From Gallionellaceae bacterium (GTDB taxonomy: Bacteria > Pseudomonadota > Gammaproteobacteria > Burkholderiales > Gallionellaceae): DNA of 7,845 nt. Below are positions 1 through 7,175 of the stretch, in pieces; the first letter of the stretch is position 1; each line of letters opens with the position of its first letter. Under the pieces are notes generated by a model, which saw nothing but the letters and a program-made list of their open reading frames with translations, made no database searches and was not told the origin of the DNA. The position numbers and the translations under genes were made by a program. Where the stretch lies: the NCBI GenBank assembly GCA_030646595.1, contig JAUSKS010000211.1, positions 1 to 7,845 on the forward strand, given 5' to 3'.

Positions 1-1
1 T

Positions 2-1321
2 TTTACTGCGCGGGTGCAAGGCATCAAGGCGGATGATGAATTGGGCAAACTTGCGCTGGCCTATAATGAAATGTCGGATATTACTGATCGGGCAGCAGCG
101 CGGGAGCGCGAGCGCGTGTTGCAAGAGCAGGCAGCAGCAGAAGAGTTAAAGAAAAAAGTAGATGATTTGCTAAAAGTGATGACCAAGGTGTCTTCCGGAG
201 ATTTCAGTGCCCAGGTGAGTTTTACCGGCAAGGACGCCATTGGTGAGCTGGCAGGTCAGTTACAAAAAATGATCAACTATATCCGCGAATCCAGCGAAGA
301 AAAACTGAAGGCAGTGGAGTTTCTCAAACATAACGTCGATATTATCGGCAATGTAGTGACTGCTGCTGCTGATGGAGATCTGACCGGACACATCAAGATA
401 GACGGAAACGATGCCATTGCTGTGCTGGGATTAGGTGTGCAAAAAATGATAAACAGCTTGAACGTCCTGGTTACCCAGGTGCAGCGTTCAGGTTTGCAGC
501 TGGTCTCATCAGCTACGGCCATTGCAGCTACGTCCAAAGAGCAAGAGGCGACCGTGGCAGAGCAGGCGGCTACTACCAATGAAATTGTTACCACCGCGAC
601 TGAAATTTCGGCTACTTCCAAGGAGTTGGTGGATACCATGCATGATGTGTCCAGCGTAGCAGGCGTAGCAGCCGGGGCGGCAGACAGCGGGCGCGTGGCA
701 TTAAAGAAAATGGAATCGACCATGAATCATATTGTGGATGCTGCCGGTTCCATCTCCTCCAAATTTGAAGTGTTGAATGAAAAGGCCAACAATATTAATA
801 CTGTCGTCACGACCATTACCAAGGTGGCTGACCAGACCAATCTATTGTCACTAAACGCAGCGATTGAAGCAGAGAAAGCAGGCGAATATGGTTTTGGTTT
901 CTCTGTGGTGGCCAAGGAAATAAGACGCTTGGCCGATCAGACCGCAGTGGCCACGCTGGATATTGAGCAAATGGTCAAGGAAATGCAGTCAGCGGTATCA
1001 GCCGGGGTGATGAGCATGGAACGCTTCTCGGAGCAGGTACGGCATAGCGTCAATGATGTGCGCGAAGTCAGCGGGCAACTATCGCAGATTATCGAGCAGG
1101 TGCAGGCACTGACCCCACGCTTTGAAACGGTACATCATGGCATGCAGTTCCAGTCAGAGGGCGCGGCACTGATCAAGCAATCCATGATCCAGTTAAGCGA
1201 AGCTGCGCACCAGACTGTGGATTCATTAAAGGAATCCAATTCTGCCATCATGCAACTGAATGTAACCGCACATGATCTGCAAAGCGGCGTGGTTAAATTT
1301 AAAGTGCGGAATAATTCTTAA
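2..1321 (+). CDS. wspA: WspA-like methyl-accepting chemotaxis protein, cytoplasmic part (5' partial)
   Basis: This is the chemoreceptor that feeds the Wsp kinase. The reading frame is open from the first bases and the first residues already form the end of a HAMP domain (DDELGKLALAYNEM, about 11-24 counting from the first visible codon). The true start, transmembrane helices and sensor domain therefore lie upstream; the GTG at 14 is not the start. A charged coiled linker (about 26-52) is followed by a second HAMP (about 53-97, with SSGDFSA and DAIGELA) and a third (about 111-156, with ADGDLTG and DAIAVLG). The signalling domain (about 165-435) has the hairpin tip QTNLLSLNAAIEAEKAGEYG near 278-297, then VVAKEIRRLADQTAVATLDI. 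The EKAGEY and EIRRLADQTAVAT wording is typical of WspA-class receptors. No CheR/CheB-tethering pentapeptide ends the protein (it ends KVRNNS). Its ligand cannot be told from this part. The receptor call is very secure; the wspA name rests on the operon. Confidence 0.95.
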   Translation, partial: FTARVQGIKADDELGKLALAYNEMSDITDRAAARERERVLQEQAAAEELKKKVDDLLKVMTKVSSGDFSAQVSFTGKDAIGELAGQLQKMINYIRESSEEKLKAVEFLKHNVDIIGNVVTAAADGDLTGHIKIDGNDAIAVLGLGVQKMINSLNVLVTQVQRSGLQLVSSATAIAATSKEQEATVAEQAATTNEIVTTATEISATSKELVDTMHDVSSVAGVAAGAADSGRVALKKMESTMNHIVDAAGSISSKFEVLNEKANNINTVVTTITKVADQTNLLSLNAAIEAEKAGEYGFGFSVVAKEIRRLADQTAVATLDIEQMVKEMQSAVSAGVMSMERFSEQVRHSVNDVREVSGQLSQIIEQVQALTPRFETVHHGMQFQSEGAALIKQSMIQLSEAAHQTVDSLKESNSAIMQLNVTAHDLQSGVVKFKVRNNS

Positions 1322-1337
1322 GCTGCGGACCCGTATT

Positions 1338-1808
1338 GTGCTTTTTATGCAATTTAAAACGGGTAAGGAAAGATATATCTTCGAAGCCAGAGATATTATC
1401 GAAGTTATCCCATATGCCAATTTAAAGCCCATTCCCAAAGCGCCGCCTTATGTTGCCGGGCTGTTGAATTACAGGGGGCATACAGTACCGGTGGTAGATG
1501 TTTGTTATCTGATGAGCGATAAATTATGTGAACCGAAATTGAGCACCCGTATTGCCCTGGTGAATTATAAAGGGGTCAATTATAAAAATGAGCATAATGC
1601 GACGGTATGCATAGGATTGCTGATAGAGCAATTGACTGAAACCGTCAGATTTGATGAAGCAGATTTTTCAGATTCTGGCGTAGTACTCAAGGATGATCCT
1701 TACCTGGGTAAGGTAGTTATTGATGACCACGGCATTATTCAGCTGGTCAATATCAAAAAAATAATACCGGCAGAGGCGCAGGACATGTTATTTGATAGTG
1801 TGATTTAA
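1338..1808 (+). CDS. wspB: WspB, CheW-type adaptor protein
   Basis: This cytoplasmic scaffold couples the receptor to the CheA-type kinase. The 156-residue product is almost entirely one CheW domain. It has the first strand and YIFEARDIIEVIP (about 13-25), then GLLNYRGHTVPVVDV (about 41-55), which holds the NYRG form of the conserved CheW N-x-R-G turn that contacts receptor and kinase. I chose the GTG at 1338 because it gives the N-terminus MLFMQFKTGKERY, which fits family members that begin with a short Leu/Phe-rich strand. The ATG at 1347 is possible but clips that strand, and the ATG at 1272 would add a non-CheW extension and overlap wspA by 50 bases. No strong ribosome binding site precedes 1338, so translation may be coupled to wspA, whose stop is 16 bases upstream. 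The CheW call is secure and the exact start is uncertain. Confidence 0.88.
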   Translation: MLFMQFKTGKERYIFEARDIIEVIPYANLKPIPKAPPYVAGLLNYRGHTVPVVDVCYLMSDKLCEPKLSTRIALVNYKGVNYKNEHNATVCIGLLIEQLTETVRFDEADFSDSGVVLKDDPYLGKVVIDDHGIIQLVNIKKIIPAEAQDMLFDSVI

Positions 1809-1819
1809 GATAAATGTTC

Positions 1820-1823
1820 AGGG
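1820..1823 (+). promoter_or_regulatory. Ribosome binding site of wspC
   Basis: AGGG lies seven bases before the ATG at 1831 in the 22-base wspB-wspC gap. It supports that start, which also gives a full-length CheR N-terminal domain. Confidence 0.6.
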
Positions 1824-1830
1824 CCCGTAA

Positions 1831-3123
1831 ATGAACGTATTGCCTATACTGGAGTTGATCAGGGAAAAGATAGGGCTCAATCCTGAATCTATAGGCACTG
1901 CGTCGGTTGAAGAAATTATCCAGAAACGGATGAAAATATCGGGCTCGGCCAATATTAATGATTATCTGAGTAAAATTACCGGGTCGTCGACAGAACTCGG
2001 AAAATTAATTGAATCAGTGGTTGTGCTGGAAACATTTTTCTTCCGTAACAAAATATCGTTTATTACCTTACAGAACTATCTGGAACAATTTGTCCTGAAT
2101 GACAAATTGCAGAGGCCTATTCGCATTCTTTGCATTCCGTGTGCCACGGGTGAAGAGCCTTATTCCATTGCCATGCTGTTGTTGAGCATGAAGTTGACGA
2201 TTAACCAGTTCCATATTCATGCCGGAGATATCAGCGAACAAGCCTTGCAATTCTCAAAGCGGGCGATTTACAGTCCCTATTCATTTCGGGGTAGTGATCT
2301 TGATTTCAGGGAGATTTATTTTTCCAAACAGGAAGACAGCTACACGCTCAAAAAAGAGGTCCGCGATGCGGTTCACTTTGAACAGGTTAATATCCTGTCC
2401 GATTATTTTCTGTCCAAACATGAGCCATACGACATTATTTTCTGCCGAAATCTGTTGATCTATTTTGATGATGATATTAAGGACAAGGCGCTTACAGCAT
2501 TATCCAGGCACTTGGCGGACCAAGGCGTACTTTTTGTCGGACATGCGGAGGGGGCAAAAGTTAACCAGTTTGGGTATGCGATTCTGGATTACCCCATGTC
2601 ATTTGCTTTTGCCAAACCGGAATATGCCAAGGTTATTAATGACGCACTAAAATTAACTGCTGTTAAAAAAGTTTTTCGTGCTCATGATCCGCTGTCACCT
2701 CCTATGCCCATCTATGCTCAATATCCAATAAAAACTGCCGCCACTCATGCCCCAGTTAAAAGCCAGAAATCGAGCGTTGATAAAGAAACAAAGGCCATAC
2801 AAAAGGCCCCGGATGATCTTTCGGTAGCAAGAAAATTGGCCGGGGTGGGAGATTTTGCTGAGGTCATTACCATTTGCGACAAGCTGCTGGCAGAAGGGGC
2901 AGAGTCTGCCGAGGTATATTATTTGCTAGGCCAGGCCATTGGCTCTACTGGAAACAAGCTGATGGCTGAAGAGTATTTAAAAAAGGCGATTTATCTGAAT
3001 GCTGATTTTTATGAGGCTCTGATTTATTTATCCTGCCTGTTTGATCAAATGGGTAATGCCGAAAAAGCGGACGCCACTCGTAAAAGGGCAGAGCGGGTAA
3101 AACTGAGAGCCAGTAAAACTTAG
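1831..3123 (+). CDS. wspC: WspC, CheR-type receptor methyltransferase with C-terminal TPR region
   Basis: The enzyme transfers a methyl group from S-adenosylmethionine to glutamates on the receptor signalling domain, raising or resetting its output. In the 430 residues, an all-alpha N-terminal CheR domain spans about 1-75 and ends in ETFFFRN (67-73). The SAM-binding core follows with CIPCATGEEPYS (101-112), HAGDIS (130-134) and the PYDIIFCRNLLIYFD stretch (199-213). A low-complexity, proline- and lysine-containing linker (about 283-328) leads to helical repeats of TPR type (about 330-420), for example AEVYYLLGQAIGSTGNKLMAEEYLKKAI followed by an equivalent helix pair; this layout is typical of WspC and absent from plain CheR. 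The TPR part may serve for docking because the receptor here has no C-terminal tether. The length is close to that of known WspC proteins. The call is secure. Confidence 0.95.
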   Translation: MNVLPILELIREKIGLNPESIGTASVEEIIQKRMKISGSANINDYLSKITGSSTELGKLIESVVVLETFFFRNKISFITLQNYLEQFVLNDKLQRPIRILCIPCATGEEPYSIAMLLLSMKLTINQFHIHAGDISEQALQFSKRAIYSPYSFRGSDLDFREIYFSKQEDSYTLKKEVRDAVHFEQVNILSDYFLSKHEPYDIIFCRNLLIYFDDDIKDKALTALSRHLADQGVLFVGHAEGAKVNQFGYAILDYPMSFAFAKPEYAKVINDALKLTAVKKVFRAHDPLSPPMPIYAQYPIKTAATHAPVKSQKSSVDKETKAIQKAPDDLSVARKLAGVGDFAEVITICDKLLAEGAESAEVYYLLGQAIGSTGNKLMAEEYLKKAIYLNADFYEALIYLSCLFDQMGNAEKADATRKRAERVKLRASKT

Positions 3124-3132
3124 AGTGGGCTA

Positions 3133-3153
3133 ATGAGCAGCATTACCATTTAA
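3133..3153 (+). other. Six-codon reading frame in the wspC-wspD gap, possible coupling minicistron
   Basis: An ATG at 3133 opens a frame reading MSSITI that stops at TAA 3151-3153, two bases before the wspD ATG at 3156. A purine-rich stretch (GAGTGGG, 3123-3129) sits at ribosome-binding distance from this ATG, whereas nothing resembling a Shine-Dalgarno site lies just before 3156. Ribosomes ending here could restart on wspD. This is an inference from spacing only; such a short frame can occur by chance. Confidence 0.3.
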
Positions 3154-3155
3154 TT

Positions 3156-3854
3156 ATGACCATAGATACACACAAACATTACCCTGTTCCTCCGGATGGT
3201 TGTTGGAATACGATAGGTGTGTGGGGAAAAGAAATTCCCCGCTGCCCCAGGCTGGAGGAATTGACCCACTGTAAAAATTGCTCGGTATTTCATGCCGGGA
3301 GCTTGAAGGCCTATGATCGTGCAATCCCTGAAGATTACCGAGACGAATGGACGCGGGTGCTGGCCCAGAGCAAGGAGGCGTTTGTTCAGGACAGCAAATC
3401 CGTCATCATTTTTCGTATAGGCGATGAATGGGTAGCCATTGCCACCGGCCTGTGCAAGGAAATTTCGCGCATGATGAAGATTCATCGTTTACCGCACAAT
3501 AAAAGCCAGATATTGAGAGGGGTGGTGAATAATGGCGGGGAAATCCGCATTTGTTTTTCGCTGGGCAATTTGTTGGGCATAGCAAAAGCCAGCCAGGTGT
3601 TTGATGCAGTCTTTCATTCGGTGTATTCCCGCATGATCGTTATGGAAGTGGCGGGGCGTCCCTATGTATTTCCCGTCAGTGAGATCAGTGGTTTGCATTA
3701 CTACCGTGAAGAAGACCGTGGTGCGCTCCCTAAAACCGTATTGGCCTCCGCAGCCAGCTATATGAATGGGGTCATTAAATGGGAAGATAAAAATGTAGGG
3801 TGCCTGGATGAAGCATTGCTGACCGACCAGCTTGAGAGATGTATTAGACTGTAA
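3156..3854 (+). CDS. wspD: WspD, CheW-type adaptor with cysteine-containing N-terminal extension
   Basis: This is the second CheW-like scaffold of the pathway, expected to help build the receptor-kinase array. The 232-residue protein has an extension of about 75 residues before the CheW domain. It contains DGCWNTIGVWG (14-24), CPRLEEL (30-36) and HCKNC (38-42), giving four cysteines at 16, 30, 39 and 42. A similar Cys-rich lead-in is, as I recall, typical of WspD proteins. The CheW domain runs from about 80 to 230, with SVIIFRIGDEWVAIAT (82-97), LRGVVNNGGEIRICFSL (120-136) and RMIVMEVAGRPYVFPVSEI (159-177). The usual N-x-R-G turn reads N-N-G-G (125-128), so the conserved arginine is missing, unlike in WspB. 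The ATG at 3156 is the only sensible start but has no clear ribosome binding site. The stop overlaps the wspE start by one base (TAATG), suggesting coupled translation of the adaptor and the kinase. Confidence 0.92.
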   Translation: MTIDTHKHYPVPPDGCWNTIGVWGKEIPRCPRLEELTHCKNCSVFHAGSLKAYDRAIPEDYRDEWTRVLAQSKEAFVQDSKSVIIFRIGDEWVAIATGLCKEISRMMKIHRLPHNKSQILRGVVNNGGEIRICFSLGNLLGIAKASQVFDAVFHSVYSRMIVMEVAGRPYVFPVSEISGLHYYREEDRGALPKTVLASAASYMNGVIKWEDKNVGCLDEALLTDQLERCIRL

Positions 3855-6133
3855 TGGCGGATAACAGCAAAAATCAGGTCTCCATGCTTGACCTCTTCCG
3901 TACCGAAGTTGTCGAGCAAGGGAAAATATTGAGCGCAGCCCTGTTGGCCCTGGAACAAAATTCTGCTGCTACCGATCAACTGGAAGCGTTGATGCGCGCC
4001 GCACATTCCATCAAAGGTGCAGCGCGCATGGTAGGTGTGGAGCCGGTGGTGCAGCTCGCACACAGCATGGAAGATATTTTTGTCAGCGCGCAAAATTCAG
4101 AGATTGCCCTGAATGCTGATTACGTAGATATTTTGCTTCAGGGCTTCGATAAAATCGCCTCATTTGCTCATCTTTCCGATGATGAAATTGCTGCCTGGCA
4201 GGCAAACCATGCCACCGAGCTGGATGCGCTGCTCAAGCTGTTATCCCGCGTCAAATCGCAGGAAGAAATCAAGCGACCCGCAGCCAAAACCAGGAAAAGC
4301 AAAACTGTCACCAAGACCAAAAAAGCTGAAGTTGTTTTGCCACCTAAAGTGAGCATCGCCGAAGAAGCGGTGAACGAAGATAAAGATCGCGTTCTACGTG
4401 TCACGGCAGAGCGGTGGAATCACTTGATGGGGTTGGCCGGAGAAGTAAAGGTCGAAGCGGGGTGGTTACATCCCTATGTTATTTCCCTGACCCAGTTAAA
4501 ACGCCGTCAGATTGAATTGGCAGAGATACTGGATAGTTTGCGCGGCTCTCTGGATGATACGCATGCCTCTAAAACTGCTATCAACATACTTTTGCTGGCG
4601 CAAAAAAAGATTTCTGAATGCCGCATGGTATTGGCGCAACAAACGTCCGACCTGGATTCCTATGACAGGCGTATTAACAGTCTCTCAGAAAAATTACACC
4701 GTGAAACCATCAAGACCCGCATGCGTCCTTTCTCGGATGGGATACAAGGCTTTCAGCGCATGGTGCGTGATATTGCCAAAACCCTGGATAAAAAGGTCAA
4801 GCTGGATATACACGGCCTGGCTGTCCAGGTAGACCGCGATGTGTTGGAAAAGATGGAAGCGCCACTCAACCATCTGTTACGCAATGCGCTCGATCATGGT
4901 GTAGATATGCCTGCGCAACGCATCCAGGCAGGCAAGCCGGAGCAAGCCACGATAAGGCTGACTGCGGCGCACAGTGATGGAAAATTATCGATCATGGTCG
5001 AGGATGATGGGCGCGGTATAGATGTTGAGTATTTGCGCAAAAAAATTGTCGATAAAAAGCTGGTCACGACAGCAATGGCAACTAATCTCAGTGAGCAGGA
5101 ATTACTGAATTTTCTTTTTCTGCCGGGCTTTTCCACTAAAGAAGAAATAACCGACCTGTCAGGCCGCGGGGTAGGGCTGGATGTGGTGCTGGATACTGTG
5201 CAGAAAATGCGCGGTGCCATTGAGACGACCACCCGGCTCGGTCAGGGCACCCGCTTTCATATGCAGTTGCCTTTGGCCATGTCGGTTATATCGTGCCTGC
5301 TCGCCGAGATTTCCGGTGAGCCTTACGCTTTTCCGCTGGCACGAATAATCCGCGTGGTTAAATTCCCTTGCCGCGATATCAATGTACTGGAAGATCATCA
5401 ATTCACCCAGATAGACGGGGAAAATATTGGTTTGGTAGGGGCGGCGCAGGTGCTGGGGCTGGGCGCACAAATGGTAACAGGAGAAGTCCTGTCAGTGGTT
5501 ATTATAGGTGACCGTAACAATCGTTTTGGCATAGTCGTTGATAAAGTATTAGGTCAACGCGAGCTGGCCGTGCAAGCGCTGGATACCCGTCTGGGCAAGA
5601 TACAAGATGTCAGCGCGGCGGCGTTGCTGGAAGATGGCTCGCCTATTTTGATTCTGGATGTGGATGATCTGACCATGTCGGTAGAGGCCTTGGTCAGAAA
5701 GGGCAGCATCACCAAGGTGACTACCTCAGCCGGTGAAGATGCCGAACGGGTATTTAAGCATATACTGGTGGTCGATGATTCCATGACGGTGCGCGAAGTG
5801 GAGCGCAACCTGCTGGAAAATGCTGGGTATCATGTAGACGTGGCGGTAGATGGCATGGATGGCTGGAATGCGATTCGGGCCTTCAAGGAATATGATTTGA
5901 TCGTGGCCGATGTGGATATGCCGCGCATGGATGGTATAGAGCTGGTACGCTTGATTAAAAGCGATAGAGACTATAACTCGGTGCCAGTGATTATTGTTTC
6001 TTATAAAGAGCGGGAAGAAGACCGCAGGCGTGGCATGGAAGCGGGTGCGGATTATTATCTGACCAAGGGCAGCTTCCATGATAATACCTTGCTGGAAGCT
6101 GTGGTTGACCTGATCGGAACTGCACAAACATGA
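3854..6133 (+). CDS. wspE: WspE, hybrid CheA-type histidine kinase with C-terminal receiver
   Basis: The cytoplasmic kinase takes receptor input through WspB/WspD, phosphorylates itself on the Hpt histidine and passes phosphate to WspR and WspF. Domain order in 759 residues: Hpt (about 8-130) with phospho-acceptor H51 in HSIKGAARMVG; a Lys/Ala-rich linker (about 138-175) with no recognisable P2 domain; dimerisation helices (about 185-310); an HATPase domain (about 325-475) with N-box HLLRNALDHG (340-349, N344), G1 DDGRGID (384-390), and G2 SGRGVGLDVV (436-445) after LPGFSTKEEITDL; a CheW-like regulatory domain (about 478-615); and a receiver (about 635-755) with acidic residues D641/D642, phospho-acceptor D686 in ADVDMP, S716 and K738. 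All catalytic positions are intact. The attached receiver is standard for WspE and probably acts as a phosphate sink or tuner. No Shine-Dalgarno site lies at proper distance; translation is likely coupled to wspD through the TAATG overlap. Confidence 0.96.
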   Translation: MADNSKNQVSMLDLFRTEVVEQGKILSAALLALEQNSAATDQLEALMRAAHSIKGAARMVGVEPVVQLAHSMEDIFVSAQNSEIALNADYVDILLQGFDKIASFAHLSDDEIAAWQANHATELDALLKLLSRVKSQEEIKRPAAKTRKSKTVTKTKKAEVVLPPKVSIAEEAVNEDKDRVLRVTAERWNHLMGLAGEVKVEAGWLHPYVISLTQLKRRQIELAEILDSLRGSLDDTHASKTAINILLLAQKKISECRMVLAQQTSDLDSYDRRINSLSEKLHRETIKTRMRPFSDGIQGFQRMVRDIAKTLDKKVKLDIHGLAVQVDRDVLEKMEAPLNHLLRNALDHGVDMPAQRIQAGKPEQATIRLTAAHSDGKLSIMVEDDGRGIDVEYLRKKIVDKKLVTTAMATNLSEQELLNFLFLPGFSTKEEITDLSGRGVGLDVVLDTVQKMRGAIETTTRLGQGTRFHMQLPLAMSVISCLLAEISGEPYAFPLARIIRVVKFPCRDINVLEDHQFTQIDGENIGLVGAAQVLGLGAQMVTGEVLSVVIIGDRNNRFGIVVDKVLGQRELAVQALDTRLGKIQDVSAAALLEDGSPILILDVDDLTMSVEALVRKGSITKVTTSAGEDAERVFKHILVVDDSMTVREVERNLLENAGYHVDVAVDGMDGWNAIRAFKEYDLIVADVDMPRMDGIELVRLIKSDRDYNSVPVIIVSYKEREEDRRRGMEAGADYYLTKGSFHDNTLLEAVVDLIGTAQT

Positions 6134-6137
6134 GGTG
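6132..6137 (+). promoter_or_regulatory. Ribosome binding site of wspF, overlapping the wspE stop
   Basis: GAGGTG begins inside the wspE TGA stop codon and leaves three bases (five from GAGG) before the ATG at 6141. This selects ATG 6141 over the in-frame GTG at 6135, which is part of the binding site itself. Confidence 0.7.
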
Positions 6138-6140
6138 CAC

Positions 6141-7175
6141 ATGAGAATAGCCATCGTTAATGACATGAAAATGGCAGTAGAAGCTTTGCGCCGAACCATA
6201 ACCTCTTTTCCCGGATATGAGGTGGCGTGGATTGCGGAAAATGGCATGGATGCCATTAAATCTTGTGCGGCAGATGTGCCCGACTTGATTCTGATGGACA
6301 TTATCATGCCGCATATGGATGGGGTGGAAGCGACTCGCCAAATCATGGCCAATTCCCCCTGTGCTATATTGGTGGTGACTGCTTCGGTGGATCAAAATGC
6401 ACCGCTGGTTTTTCAGGCCATGGGAGCGGGAGCGTTGGATGTGGTGAGTACGCCCATCCTGGGCAATGAGGAGAAAGGGCCGGGACGGGAAGAGCTGCTG
6501 AAAAAAATAAAAACAATAAGCAGGCTGCTGGAGGCCAATCGCCGCGTTCATCCATTTAAGGGCAAGCTCTCCACCAAGGCCAGAATATCGGAAAATTGGC
6601 TGATTGCAATTGGTGCTTCCACAGGTGGCCCTGCTGCCATTGCCAATATTATTTCCAAATTTCCAGCCAATTTAGCTGCATCGGTGGTCATTATTCAGCA
6701 CGTCGATCAAAGCTTTGCTGCGGGTCTGGCACAATGGTTAGGCCAGCAATCCGTATTACCGGTAAAATTGGCGGAAGAAGGGGACGAGATAGAGCAAGGC
6801 AGGATACTGGTAGCCGGCACCAATGACCATCTGGTGTTAAAAGAAGACTGGACCCTGGGTTACAAAAAGGAGCCTGTGGCAACGCCGTACCGTCCCTCGG
6901 TGGATATATTTTTTGAAAGTATGGTACATAACTGGCCGGGCCATTCCATTGCAGTATTGCTGACTGGTATGGGTAGGGACGGGGCAGAAGGATTGCTCAG
7001 ACTACGTAATGATGGCGTATTTACCCTTGCCCAGAACGCTGAAACCTGTGCTGTGTATGGTATGCCCAAAGCCGCAGCTGAATTAAATGCTGCAGTCGGG
7101 ATATTACCGGCTGATGATATTGCCAAAGTAATCATGAGTCATATGGGCAGCATAAAAAAACGGAATCCATCATGA
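6141..7175 (+). CDS. wspF: WspF, CheB-type receptor methylesterase with N-terminal receiver
   Basis: When phosphorylated by WspE, the enzyme removes methyl groups from the receptor and damps signalling; loss of WspF in Pseudomonas locks the pathway on and gives wrinkly, high cyclic di-GMP colonies. The 344-residue product has a receiver (about 1-125) with N7/D8 in IVNDM, phospho-acceptor D53 in LMDIIMP and T80. The switch lysine is absent: the site reads VVSTP (101-105), which I recall as a WspF family trait. A linker (about 108-150) leads to the methylesterase domain (about 152-338) with the catalytic triad S160 (IGASTGGP), H187 (IIQHVD) and D280 (GMGRDGAEG). The ATG at 6141 gives the family N-terminus MRIAIVNDM and has a good ribosome binding site. 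It starts seven bases after wspE and its stop overlaps the wspR start (ATGA). It is intact, so the negative arm should work. Confidence 0.95.
   Translation: MRIAIVNDMKMAVEALRRTITSFPGYEVAWIAENGMDAIKSCAADVPDLILMDIIMPHMDGVEATRQIMANSPCAILVVTASVDQNAPLVFQAMGAGALDVVSTPILGNEEKGPGREELLKKIKTISRLLEANRRVHPFKGKLSTKARISENWLIAIGASTGGPAAIANIISKFPANLAASVVIIQHVDQSFAAGLAQWLGQQSVLPVKLAEEGDEIEQGRILVAGTNDHLVLKEDWTLGYKKEPVATPYRPSVDIFFESMVHNWPGHSIAVLLTGMGRDGAEGLLRLRNDGVFTLAQNAETCAVYGMPKAAAELNAAVGILPADDIAKVIMSHMGSIKKRNPS

Noticed and set aside
14..16. GTG at 14 as the start of the chemoreceptor gene
   Set aside because: The frame is open upstream to the window edge and the residues before and after it belong to a HAMP domain, so it is an internal valine.
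1821..1826. GGGCCC palindrome in the wspB-wspC gap as an operator or terminator stem
   Set aside because: A six-base palindrome with no loop or T-run is not a terminator and is expected by chance; its G-run is better explained as the wspC ribosome binding site.
6135..6137. GTG at 6135 as the wspF start
   Set aside because: It lies within the GAGGTG ribosome binding site; ATG 6141 has correct spacing and gives the expected family N-terminus.
5726..6352. Long antisense open frame of 208 codons opposite wspE/wspF
   Set aside because: It runs opposite conserved receiver coding sequence, shows no recognisable domain, and is best explained as a mirror of the codon pattern of the real genes.
5991..6551. 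Second antisense open frame of 186 codons opposite wspE/wspF
   Set aside because: It overlaps the other antisense frame and two well-supported genes, and its translation is His/Gln/Arg-rich without any known motif.
7154..7160. Run of seven A near the wspF 3' end, and similar A7 runs at 4602-4608 and 6501-6507, as possible phase-variable tracts
   Set aside because: All frames are intact across them, seven is short for slippage-driven switching, and such runs are common in genes of this base composition.
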